Source of the DNA: Haematococcus lacustris
Taxonomy: Eukaryota > Chlorophyta > Chlorophyceae > Chlamydomonadales > Haematococcaceae
Length of the DNA stretch: 64,000 nt
Reading direction: 5' to 3'
Assembly: GCA_030144725.1 (NCBI GenBank)
Contig: JASKMD010000008.1
Location: forward strand, 9,679,748 to 9,743,747
The notes under the pieces were generated by a model. That model saw nothing but the letters and a program-made list of their open reading frames with translations, was not told the DNA's origin and ran no database searches. Positions 44,056-54,006 of the stretch are shown in pieces. The translations under genes and the position numbers were made by a program. How positions within the stretch are numbered: position 1 is the stretch's first letter; each line of letters starts with the position of its first letter.

Positions 44056-46349
44056 ATGGTCAACTACAATTCACCTCTCCCGGCACCGCCTGCTGCGCCA
44101 ACCAGCTGCGATGATAGCGCCAGTGACGTCTGCTGGGTCTGCCTGGGTGACGAGCAGCAGGTACTACTATACGATGCGAAGTGCTACGCAGCGCAACCCA
44201 CAAGGTCAGCGACATCAACATCAACTCCTTACTACACTGCCGGATGCGCAGGAGGAACTACACCTCCCCTGCCGATGCCCTCGTCCCGTGCACGCCGCTT
44301 GCTTGGCGCGCTGGCAGGTGGGTTGGGATGAGCAGATTGAGGCAGTGCGTTGACTTGTCGCGTCAAGAACGAGGCGCGCCTCGGTCCGTCCGAATCGCGT
44401 AGATACAACCCGCTAGGCTGACTGGCTCTCCCCCTGTGCTTCCCTTTTGCTGCGCAGCTTCAGTCTGCTGGACGAAGGTGAATGCAAGCGCTGCGCGCCT
44501 CGTTGTGTACAAAGCAACCCGTGCAGTGTTTTGGGGCAGCTAGTGTCAGGGTTGTGGGTGGTTTCCCTTCGATTGCTGGTGCTGACGTCCATCCCCTGCT
44601 GTGGTCGCAGTGAGGAGCAAACCTGCCGCTTCTGCCATGCTGTGCTGCCTGACTGGTGAGGTGCAACAGCCTGAGCAACATGGCATTAGGCAAGATGTGG
44701 CTGGCAATACACAGCTGCCACCTTGGCATGGCTGGGGCAGCAAATGCATCGACCACCTGCTGACAACCCACCCCTCCCATCACCCTGCCACCGCTGCTGC
44801 CCCTGATCCCGCAGGCGCCCCAGCTTGACCCCGGCTGGCCTGAGGCCCGCCTCTCCCATCATGTCCATCCACCACAATGGCGAGACCCACCTGGTGCGGC
44901 TACACCCTACACCCTGCACAGCTAGGTGCCAGCCACTAGTGCAAAGGGGCCTGCCTGGCTGCATTGCCATGGTGGCGTATGGTAGTGAACACCGCTTGCC
45001 ACTGGCTGCTGCAGGTCAAGGTGTCGCCGGGGCCTGAGGGGCTGCGCAGCTTCCAGGCGGAGGTGCGGCGTCTGCTGCGGCTGCAGGACGACCAGGAGTT
45101 TGAGATCAGCTTTGAGTGCAAGTGAGTGCAACCGTTGCAGCCGCTGTAGAGGGTAGACAGTGGGTGCAGACGCACCTGGCTGGTCAGCGAGCAGGTGCAG
45201 GTCAGTGGCAGGTGCTGGCCGTCAGCTGCAGCTGCCTTCAGGCCGGGTGCTGAGCTGGCTATGTGGCGCCGTGTGGCTGCAGGGTGCCGGGTGATGTGAG
45301 CAAGATGGAGCTGAAAGGCATGACCTCATACGACGCAGGCAAGCCAGGCCTGGGCTGCAGGGGATCACGAAGGAGTGCGGCAGAGGGGTCGCTGGGTGTG
45401 AAGCTGGAGCGGTGCTGGCGCACCACAATAGCTGTAGCTCAGCTGTCCGTCTTGTATGAACATCTGCCTGCACCAGTGTGCGGCTAGACTAGGACATTGC
45501 CTTGCACACATGCCACCCTGGTCCCTGCGCCCTGCCCGCTGTGCAGCCGTATACTGCGCCTCCATTACTGCGGCAGAGCGCCTGAAGCAGGCTCAGGAGG
45601 GGGCGCTGGCGACTCACGCAGAGGACCGCCCAGCCTCACCCCGCATGCCCCTCTCCAGCAGCCCTGCTGGCCCCACCGCTGCCGCCCCAGCCCCCCGACA
45701 GCGCCACTCTCTAAACGGGGTTAGGCCACACGTGCCCCCCACTGCCTCGTCCCTGCCTGCCCCCCTCTATTTGCGCCCTTCGCCCTCAAGCCCAGCCCCC
45801 GGGCCAGCAGGCCGCACGCCCCTCTCTGCCGCAACGCTGCCCCCAGACGCGCCCAGCGGCCGCCTGCAGGCCCTGCTGCGCCGCCACGCCACCCGCCTGC
45901 TGCGCTCTTGCCGCGGCTCCCTCTCCTGCATCAGCCCCATGCCGCTCCACAACCCCAGCACACACACAAGCAGCACCCAATATGCCTGGCCACTGCCTGA
46001 CTACCACCCAGCCAGCACTGCCCGCCCAGGGTATCAGGACAGGCACTCTGCAGGCGCCGTGCCCTTTGCCTCCCGCCCGCTGCCCACTAGCCAGCCGGCC
46101 CTGCTCACCAACACCATTAGCAGCCCCGGCTTCTTCCAGCCCACTGCACCCAGCCCGGCAAGCAATGCAGCTGCACGGGCTGCTCAACAAGGCCTGTCTG
46201 AGGTGACCCTGGCCATGGCCCCAGAGGCCGCGGCTCGCCCTCCTCAGGCCCCCGGGGAAGGGAGGTGTACCCAGCTGCAGCACCCCAGCATGGCCCGCTG
46301 TGCACAAGACCCCGCGGTGAGGGTGGCATCAAGCCGCGGCTCCTGCTAG
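44056..46349 (+). CDS. RING-CH (MARCH-type) zinc finger protein, probable E3 ubiquitin ligase
   Basis: Exon 1 (44056-44160) ends SDVCWVCLGDEQQ. Exon 2 (44252-44317) reads EELHLPCRCPRPVHAACLARWQ with its borders in phase. Exons near 44458 and 44611 supply LQSAGR and EEQTCRFCHAVLPDW. Together these give C-x2-C, C-x-C, H-x2-C and C-x2-C, the C4HC3 RING-CH order used to bind E2 enzymes. A later block (FQAEVRRLLRLQDDQEFEI then ECK-VPGDVSKMELKGM) looks like a PB1 or ubiquitin-like fold. The rest, to the stop at 46347-46349, is Pro/Ser/Ala-rich and probably disordered. No membrane segments are seen, so it is likely soluble, unlike many MARCH ligases. Substrate unknown. Confidence 0.8.
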
Positions 46350-48004
46350 CAGCTCGCGCATGCCACGACATGCGGGCCGCAACCGGCCTGAGTGGGACAA
46401 TAAGGCTGTTGGGCGCAGGTCAGCTCAAGAGCCAACACGCTGCTGGTTTGTCCAGTGCAGCTGCACGCACGCTCAAGGCGTACCAGCCTTTGTGATCTGA
46501 CCATTGTTCTTGCACACCTACTACTCGTCTATGCATGGCACTGCACCTATCTGTCATTGAGTTTCACCGTTGAATCCTTGCATGCACAGCTGCATGCCAG
46601 GCCGCCTGTGTTGTGTTTTCCAGTGAGTGAGACCGGCATGTGAGCATCCAACTCAGGGTACCACCTGTATATAGCAGGGCATGCACATAGCATTGACACA
46701 CAAACTTGATCTGCTTAACCCATTTGAACCAACATGATTTGTACTTTGTCCGTGAATGAGGTTAAGCAGCACCTGCTTCAACCCTTCACTTTTCTCATTG
46801 TTTCTCTGTAAGTCATGACGGCTGAGGGCGATGGGGAGCAGAAGGTTGCAGGACGACCAGGAGAGCCGACCAGGAGCGTCGATTGGGCTGAGGGGCTGGG
46901 CGGGGCAGGAGGGGGAGGGGCAGAGGTTCAGAGTGTCAGGGGGAGGGCAGATGTGGAGGTAGGAGGGACGTTGGCGTAGGCCGCTAGCAAGGTGAGATTG
47001 TCGACAAACCACGAGCCATGCACCCATGCTCCCCTGGCTACCCATGCGCCACTGGCCCCAACCTGAGTCCCCTGATGTTGACCATCATGGCCCCTCCACT
47101 GTGCTAGAGTGATGACATGCATGCTGCGCATCGCTGAGGGATGCTTGGCTGGGTTGCTGTAGCAAGGGTCTGCAAGCTGCTGCTGCTGCTGCTGCTGCTG
47201 CTTCGCCTGGCAATTGCGCCAAACCGCCTTGGCAACGCAGCTACTGCCACACAGCTCTCCCTGGCGGCTGGCGCTAGGTGTTGTGTGGTGCTGCGGCAGC
47301 CAGCGGTGAGCTAAAGGAGCAGGGTTTCCTACTCGCCCAGCTCAGTTCACACCTGGCAGGTGTGGGAGGCAACCTGGGGCGTCTTCGGCGGGGCAGTGCT
47401 CGCGGGGCATTGGCTAGGCCACAGCCTGCTGCCGCCCGCTGACCCCCTGGGCGCTGGATGCGGATTGCGGCTCGCCCAGCCACTCTGGCAGACCGTTTTC
47501 GACCCTGACAGCAACATCCCCGCCGCACCCATTCCACGTGCCCCACAGCGGGCCTAGGGGCCATGTCCATGGGCCTATGGGACCCTAGACATGGTCAGCT
47601 GCTGCCGGGTGTGAGGTGATGGCTAGGGTGTATTCGGAAAGGGGGTGCAGCACCCTGGCAATGTGCATTTGTTCCTGTTTGCTAGCTGCTGGAGTTGTTG
47701 GGATTCCTGCATCCTACTTGCTAATACATCACCTGGCAAGCCACCAAGGCCAAACCACCCTCTTAGTGAACCTTGCATTGCAGCAGCAGCAGCAACAGTG
47801 GCACTTGGGGTAGCAAGAGCAGCAGGCACCCTCCTCCCCTTAGCCGCCTCCCCTCCTTCCTTCATGCCATCCTCCTCACCCGCTCAACCGGCTGCTGACC
47901 CCTTGCTGCCCCTTTTACCTAGCTCAAGCCATGCTCATGTACGGAGCTCCGTTCTTACAATGGTGAAGGAGCTTAGGGATCCCCCCGGGCGTAGAGTTTA
48001 CCGG
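46350..48004. other. No firmly supported gene; possible exon at 47347-47557 (+)
   Basis: A plus-strand frame at about 47347-47557 (WEATWGVFGGAVLAGHWL ... QTVFDPDSNIPAAP) has protein-like composition and ends at a stop. No domain, start or splice partner could be fixed. A (CTG)n run lies at 47180-47200 and a CAG run near 47781. Confidence 0.35.
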
Positions 48005-48221
48005 TAGAGTGTATCAGTCAAACATAACTCATTCAACACGGAACAACATGTTTGACTGTGGGTAATCTCACTCAGCTACTCCAATTAAGTTAAAACATCC
48101 TCGGTCGCACCCTTGATGACCACAAACCCCACACCGGTGGCATTTCCCCCTGAAGCACTGGGCAACTAATCAAAACCAACAGCTTAATGTAAGGCTTACA
48201 GCCTCTGTACACTACTAGGGC
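48005..48221 (-). ncRNA. Post-stop tail of truncated Fanzor, lineage 1 (candidate guide RNA 3' part)
   Basis: Non-coding DNA downstream of the stop of the truncated copy. It aligns along its length with 48759-48993 (shared blocks CATCCTCGGTCGCACCCTTG, AACAGCTTAATG, GACTGTGGGTAA and ACTCATTCAAC). On the minus strand it ends GACTGATACACTCTACC. RNA function is inferred from the position alone. Confidence 0.45.
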
Positions 48222-48756
48222 CTATGCGTTATTGCGGGCCTGGCCATCAATGCCCCGGCGGTACTCTGCTGCACGCTGCAACCTCTGCCTGCCCTTGGAC
48301 AGCCGGTCATTGACCAGCTTGTAGCCTTGCTCTTACTACTCGCCAACGGGGGGCAGAGCCTCTAAGCCCTCATAGCTGCACAGCTCCAGGGGGCGCTGCA
48401 TGCTCTCCCCAATGCGCTGCAAGTTCAGGCATCCTTTGGTGTCCCAGTCCAGCCACCTGCCCCATGGGGGGGGCTGGGGCCGTGGGACTGGGCCAGGTGC
48501 AGCAGGGAGGGGCTGGGCCTGAGCAGGGGGAGGGGGAGGGAGGTTGGACGGCACCTCATGGCACCAAAGCATGCCCCGCACATACTTAGCATGCCGCTGG
48601 CCCCAGGCTGGGCGCACCAGCCGCTGGATGACCTGGCCTACTGTACCCAGTCTGCGGGCCTAGGCCGGTCACATGGCAGGTGTAGCTCACATGCCTGGGG
48701 TGCGTCCACAAACGGAACTCATCCACGATCACCAGCCTTTCAGGCCTGACAGACGC
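48222..48756 (-). pseudogene. Truncated Fanzor, lineage 1 (RuvC-II and RuvC-III remnant)
   Basis: Begins within a RuvC-II block (RLVIVDEFRLWTHPRHVSY), has LRPAWGQRHAKYVRGMLWCH-type sequence from the hinge, then a RuvC-III block changed to LDWDTKGCLNLQRIGES, and ends at the stop at 48222-48224. The N-terminal half, RuvC-I and the intron are missing, and the RTS motif after the Glu is lost. Clearly dead. It keeps TGG where the neighbouring copy has an in-frame TAG, which shows the ancestral state there. Confidence 0.8.
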
Positions 48757-48772
48757 CTGGAGTGTATCAGAC
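48757..48772 (-). repeat. 16-bp direct repeat at the 3' border of the Fanzor element
   Basis: CTGGAGTGTATCAGAC on the plus strand, identical to 52541-52556. It forms the end of the post-stop tail. Confidence 0.9.
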
Positions 48773-48993
48773 CAACAAAACTCATTCAACAAGGAACAAC
48801 ATGTTGGACTGTGGGTAAGCTCACTCAGCTACTACAAACACGTTGTAGCATCCTCGGTCGCACCCTTGATGACTACCAACCCCACGCCGGTGGCACTCGT
48901 TCCTGGCGCAAACCCCCTTGACCACTGGGCACCTCATCAAAACTAACAGCTTAATGCTTTGTAAGGCTAACAGCCTTCTCAAACTGCTAGGGC
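48759..48993 (-). ncRNA. Post-stop tail of full-length Fanzor (candidate guide RNA 3' part)
   Basis: About 235 bp between the Fanzor stop (48994-48996) and the element border, conserved with 48005-48221 although neither copy codes here. In studied Fanzor and TnpB loci the guide RNA spans the gene's 3' end and this region, and the guide itself lies just beyond the border. Here that would read into the truncated neighbour copy. Whether it is transcribed cannot be seen from sequence. Confidence 0.5.
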
Positions 48994-51900
48994 CTATGCG
49001 TCATTGCGGGCCCGGCCATCAATGCCCCGCCGGTACTCAGCAGCCCGGTGCAACCTCTGCCTGCCCTTGGGCAGCCGGTCATTGACCCGCTTGTAGCCCT
49101 GCTGGTACTCCTTACCAACGGGGGGCAGAGCCTCCCTGTCCTTCCAGCTGCACAGCTCAAGGGGGCGCTGCGTGCTCTCCCCAATGCGCTGGAAGTTAAA
49201 GCAGGCGTTGGTGTCCCGGTCCAGCCACCTGCCCCATGAGGGAGCCTGGGGTGGTGGCACTGGGCCAGGTGCTGCAGGGAGGGGCTGGGCCTGGGCAGGG
49301 GGAGGGGGTGGGGCCTGGGCAGGGGGAGGGGCAGGTGGGGGGGCCTGGGCAGGGGGAGGGGCAGGTGGGGGGTCCTGGGCAGGGGCAGGGGGGTTGGGCG
49401 GCACCTGATGGCACTACTGCATGCCCCGCACATACTTAGCATGGCGCAGGCTCCAGGCTGGGCGCACCAGCCGCTGGTTGACTTGGCCTGCTGGGGGTAC
49501 CCAGTCTTCGGGCCTAGGCTGGTCATCTGGCAGGTGCAGCTCACATGTCTGGCGGGCATGCACTGATGAGCTGACACGGCTGGTGCGGAACTCATCCACA
49601 ATCACCAGCCTGTCAGGCCTAGGATCTGTGCTGGGCCTGCTGGGCTGCTCCACCACCTTGCGAAACCCATCCCGCACTGCCTTGGCTTTCCACCCACCCC
49701 CACTGAAGTTGCCCGCTCCCAGGAACACCGCCACTCCCCTCTCCTGGTGGTAGTGCTGGCGTGACACCCACTTCATCCCATTCACCACCTGCAGGTCAGG
49801 TCAGGTCAGGTCAGGTCAGGTCAGGTCAGGTCAGGTCAGGTCAGGTCAGGTCAGGTCAGGTCAGGTCAGGTCAGGTCAGGTCAGGTCAGGTCAGGTCAGG
49901 TCAGGTCAGGTCAGGTCAGGTCAGGTCAGGTCAGGTCAGGTCAGGTCAGGTCAGGTCAGGTCAGGTCAGGTCAGGTCAGGTCAGGTCAGGTCAGGTCAGG
50001 TCAGGTCAGGTCAGGTCAGGTCAGGTCAGGTCAGGTCAGGTCAGGTCAGGTCAGGTCAGGTCAGGTCAGGTCAGGTCAGGTCAGGTCAGGTCAGGTCAGG
50101 TCAGGTCAGGTCAGGTCAGGTCAGGTCAGGTCAGGTCAGGTCAGGTCAGGTCAGGTCAGGTCAGGTCAGGTCAGGTCAGGTCAGGTCAGGTCAGGTCAGG
50201 TCAGGTCAGGTCAGGTCAGGTCAGGTCAGGTCAGGTCAGGTCAGGTCAGGTCAGGTCAGGTCAGGTCAGGTCAGGTCAGGTCAGGTCAGGTCAGGTCAGG
50301 TCAGGTCAGGTCAGGTCAGGTCAGGTCAGGTCAGGTCAGGTCAGGTCAGGTCAGGTCAGGTCAGGTCAGGTCAGGTCAGGTCAGGTCAGGTCAGGTCAGG
50401 TCAGGTCAGGTCAGGTCAGGTCAGGTCAGGTCAGGTCAGGTCAGGTCAGGTCAGGTCAGGTCAGGTCAGGTCAGGTCAGGTCAGGTCAGGTCATACCTTT
50501 TTGCAGAAGCCCTCAATGACGCGCTCCTGGGCATGGTGCAGTGCCAGCCGCTGCCGGCGCCAACGTGGCTTGAGGTACTCCTCCCACAGCGCGTCCCAGG
50601 TGGCCTTGAGGGCCAGGATGTGGGCCTGTAGGCCGTCTAGGGTGGTGCCAGCTGGGGTGGCAGCTGCCAGCTGCTGCAGCTGTGGCTGGATGGCAATTGA
50701 CCAACGAGCTGTGTCCTGCTTGGATTTGGTAAGCCCACTGTCATGCTTCAGGTGCCCCTTGCTCAGCTCCCACTCCCACTGCCTGACCTGTGACTGGGTC
50801 CCGCTGTGCATGCCCAGCCTTGATGGCCTGGGTGACGCCCGGGTCCACCCCAACAGCAATGTGGGTGGTGGGGTTGAAGTCGCTTGTTGCTGTGAGCTGA
50901 CGCCCTATGAAGGGCAGATCCACTGGCTCCTTGACTACCTGGCTGCGCACGAAGTGCACACTGATGCTCACCCCATCCGTCTCTACCCTGCGCGCAAAGT
51001 CCCACCCGTTGTTCTGCAGCTGGCTGTACTGTATGAACCGCTGCCACTGGGGTAGGCTGTTTGCCTCAACTTGGGGCCTTGTGAGGGTGGTCATGCCCAG
51101 GTCAGCCAGGACACCATGCAGCACCCTGTCATCAATGACAAAGTGCCGCGCACGCACCCCCACCATGGGGAGCATGGTGAAGGGGCGCGGGCACGTGTCA
51201 TGTTGTTGCCAGCCCTCTAGGCTGCGGTTGACAAACAATGCATAGCGCACCCTCTTCTCTAGGGGCAGCCTGCCTGCCCCCCCCTTCCCTATGTAGTCCA
51301 CTCCCTCCAGCCACCGGGCCTCCAGCCCCAGCAGGCTACGATGCTTGGCTACCTCCGCCACCCACCTAGGCTGCCGCAGCACACTATTGACTGGCAGGCG
51401 CCACCTGTGCTCCCGGTCTGGCAGGCTGTAGTCATGCCTGCCTAGCACCAGCTGGGAGAAATGTTTCTGAGCATTCCTGCTGAATCCCCCCTCAACCACC
51501 CCAATAGCTTTGCCCCACCACTTGATGAAGCGGCCCGGGTGCCGGTAGAACTCATTGATGCTGGTGCTGATTTTGGTGGCGTTGGCGTTGAGGGAGTTGC
51601 CATCCCCTGTCAGGCGCACCTCATCCAGCTGCTGGAGCATTGCCACCGGCCAAGCGCTGCTGGGCTGCTCAAACACAGCCACCTCGGCAGGCAGCAGCTT
51701 GATGCTGCTGTGGTGGGGACCACGCATCAGATGCTCAAGCACCCTAGCGATGTTCAGCAGCTCCATGGCATCTTTGATCTGTGACAGCAGCTTGGGGTCC
51801 AGGATGTTGAGCTGCACTGGGGGGGGCAGCTGCGCTGGGGCGGCTGCAGAGCGGGGGGAGCTGCGTGTGGCAAGGTGGGGGTGAGTATAGGGAGGGCAAG

Positions 51901-52353
51901 CTGGGTCAGGCGGGGGAGGGGCGCTTGGGGCTGGACCTGCTGCTGGGAAGCCTGCAGTGGGCTGGCCTAGGAAGGATTGGAGCAGCATGGAGAGGCACAG
52001 GACCGCTGTTATGCAACACTGCTTGCTCCCCATGGTCATGCGCTTGTTGACCTCCGCCACAACTGCGTCTACTTGCGCTGGGCTGAGATCAGGCAGCGCT
52101 GCCTCCACGAGGCCACGAATTGCAGCCTTGATGACATGGCGCCGCTCTCCAACTACCTCTTGCTGCCCACTTCCACTGGCACCTACATACATGGGACGGC
52201 ATAGCACACGCGCAGCAACTTGATTCAGGGGGTCGCAGTATCGCGTGGTGCACACTGCGTCGCTTCGTCAGGGGGGCCTCGTCAAGCTTTGCGGCTTTGC
52301 GGCTTACCGGCTGCACTCTGTGCGGGGCGCTTGCGCTTCTTATTCCGCGACAT
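48994..52353 (-). pseudogene. Fanzor RNA-guided nuclease homologue (RuvC-I, II and III), two lesions
   Basis: Eukaryotic TnpB relative. Exon 1 (52353-52308) encodes MSRNKKRKRPAQSAA, an NLS-like start, and joins in phase to the exon starting at 52182. The N-terminal half is helical, with INEFYRHPGRFIKWWGKA and LPLEKRVRYALFVNRSLEG. RuvC-I is AVGVDPGVTQAIKA (Asp codon 50843-50845, residue about 462). A helical stretch with ALWEEYLKPRWRRQRL follows. After the 708-bp intron comes RuvC-II RLVIVDEFRTSRVSS (Glu at 49591-49593), a Pro-rich hinge and RuvC-III WLDRDTNACFNFQRIGES (Asp at 49213-49215). All three catalytic acids are present. Lesions: a frame change near 50790 and a TAG at 49414-49416 where the sister copy has TGG. 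The CxxC zinc knuckle expected after RTS is absent. Confidence 0.9.
49789..50496 (-). repeat. Intron of the Fanzor gene made of about 140 CCTGA repeats
   Basis: Minus-strand donor AAAAAG then GTATGA at 50497/50496; acceptor CCTGACCTGCAG then GTGGTGAATG at 49789/49788. Everything between is (CCTGA)n with no visible interruption. Each unit contains CTGAC, a match to the CTRAY branch-point consensus, and the array is pyrimidine-biased. The plus-strand open frame of repeated SGQVR here is an artefact. Confidence 0.93.
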
Positions 52354-52480
52354 TTGAGGGCTTCAGCAACATTATCCAAGCGCAGTGGCCGTGCGGGGTG
52401 GTGCATCAGGTCGACATCCAACCGGAGTGCTGGTACCCGGAATGAGGCGGAAGTGATGTTACACATTTCACACAAAGGCA

Positions 52481-52540
52481 AAGGCAAAGGCAAAGAGCTC
52501 TAGCCAAGGCCCTTGTCTCTAGCCAAGGGTATATATATAG
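52481..52540. promoter_or_regulatory. Divergent promoter region with TATATATATA
   Basis: An (AAAGGC)n run at 52475-52497 and the TATATATATA at 52531-52540 lie between the minus-strand Fanzor start (52353) and the plus-strand U1-C start (52858). The TATA stretch lies next to the 16-bp direct repeat, on the Fanzor side. Function is inferred. Confidence 0.35.
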
Positions 52541-52556
52541 CTGGAGTGTATCAGAC
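52541..52556. repeat. 16-bp direct repeat at the 5' border of the Fanzor element
   Basis: CTGGAGTGTATCAGAC, identical to and in the same orientation as 48757-48772. Beyond it the sequence (GTTGCGAGCAGAGC) no longer resembles the Fanzor tail. Confidence 0.9.
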
Positions 52557-52857
52557 GTTGCGAGCAGAGCACTACCCCGCCAGCCAAGCCATGAAGCGAG
52601 ACAGCAAAGCAGCTGTCACAATGCTGACTCCGTAGATAGAACAGATGCTTTCCTTTCCTGCAGTATGCATGAACGCGAGTTCCATCTTAAAAAACTGTCG
52701 CAGCAGAAGTTACTCATTAGATGGAAATCGAATGCTGCACTGACCCATAGTGGTGACCTTGCCGGGAGCAAAAGGGTAGGGGCTTGGCAGAGAACATTAC
52801 AGGAATGTGCGGCGCGCAGTAGCGCCAAAGGAAGTGATCCCAGTAGCTTTTGGAGCG

Positions 52858-54006
52858 ATGCCCCGTTACTAGTAAGCGCGCCAGTAAGCTAGAGCTGCAG
52901 TAGTCGTTTCTACATCTTAGTCCACCAGCGACGCGTGCATTGTTACTTTGTTTCCCTGCAGCTGCGACTACTGCGACACCTATCTAACCCATGACTCGGT
53001 ACGCTGAATTCTGGCATGGCTTGAACAACAGCACAAGCCATGGGTGCAGTGCTCTTACTGCCAGGCTGTCTTTGCCTGCAGCCTGCCGTGCGCAAGCAGC
53101 ACAACTCGGGGTACAAGCACAAGGTGACTGTGTGACATGGCAGCGACAGCTGCAGCCGGGATCAGCAGGGAGCTCCTAAGCTATGGCGCAGAGGCTGGAG
53201 GGCACTGCGGCTCCGAGCCTGACATTCACTGCCTGGCTCTGCAGGCCAACGTGCGCAACTACTACTGCATCTTTGACGAGGTTATGGAGCAGAGAGAGAT
53301 GGACAGACGCATGGCAGGGGGGCCTATGGGCGGGATGCCGCCAGGGATGCCCAGGCCCATGGGACCAGGGATGCCCATGATGGGACCGGGTGGGCCCTTC
53401 CCTGGGCGACCGCCTTACCCTGGTACGCGGCACAGCACCTCATGGCAGGCATATGCCTTTGGCTCTGTGGACCTTCAGCACAGCCTCCTGACTGTACCAG
53501 GCTGCTGGCGTCAGCTCGAGGCTGGACACTGGTTGGCTTCAGCTGACCATGTGCCCTGAATCATGGGGAGCAGCCCACCCAGCATAGCCTGGAGGTCAGT
53601 TCATGACAGTGCTTGCCGGCACCAGTGGCCTAATCAGGGTGTGCTGTGGCGCTGTGCAGGGCTCATGGGGCCCCCAGGCATGATGCGGCCGCCTTTTCCT
53701 GGACCCCGGCCTTACATGGGCCCTGGACCAGGTGGGTGCGCTGCTGGCTGCAGCTGCTGCTGGAACCTCTGGCGCACAGAGCCTGGGCTGGGGCAGAGCA
53801 TACACGACTGGCTAGAGCAAGCAACAAGTCATGTGGGGATCTCATGACCCACCCTGCCCTCTGCTGCTGCAGGGGGTCCAGGAGGTCCTGGCGGGCCGCC
53901 CTTCCACCCGGGCATGGGCCCACCACCTGGCATGATGGGCGGACCCTACGGCGGGCCCCCTCCGCCCGGTATGATGGCTGGCGGCCCCCGGATGCCTGAT
54001 CACTGA
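52858..54006 (+). CDS. U1 small nuclear ribonucleoprotein C (U1-C)
   Basis: Component of the U1 snRNP that stabilises pairing between U1 RNA and the 5' splice site. Six exons: 52858-52871, 52962-52998, 53082-53123, 53245-53422, 53660-53731 and 53873-54006, all GT-AG and in phase. Exon 1 is only 14 nt (M-P-R-Y and two bases of the next Tyr). The spliced N-terminus is YCDYCDTYLTHDS, then PAVRKQHNSGYKHK, then ANVRNYY: the U1-type C2H2 zinc finger (Cys, Cys, His, His) with the conserved basic stretch. The rest is the expected Met/Gly/Pro-rich tail (PMGGMPPGMPRPMGPG and similar). It ends GGPRMPDH. The TATA-containing region at 52.5 kb is shared with the divergent Fanzor element. Confidence 0.96.

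Larger units (their letters stand above)
48759..52540 (-). mobile_element. Fanzor (OMEGA-type) element, lineage 1, near full length
   Basis: A 3.8-kb unit holding the Fanzor gene and its post-stop tail, bounded by identical 16-bp direct repeats. Its 3' end abuts a truncated copy of the same family cut just upstream of RuvC-II, so it probably inserted into or beside that copy. No other gene is seen in it. Confidence 0.7.

Noticed and set aside
49414..49416. TAG reassigned or read through as a sense codon
   Set aside because: The host genes here use normal stops, the sister copy has TGG, and a frameshift also exists; simple decay is more economical.
49789..50496. CRISPR-like array
   Set aside because: Pure tandem pentamers without spacers, in a eukaryotic intron; none of the window's repeats has repeat-spacer structure.
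49761..50519. 252-codon plus-strand frame of repeated SGQVR
   Set aside because: A pentanucleotide array without stops in any frame; it is the intron of the minus-strand Fanzor gene.
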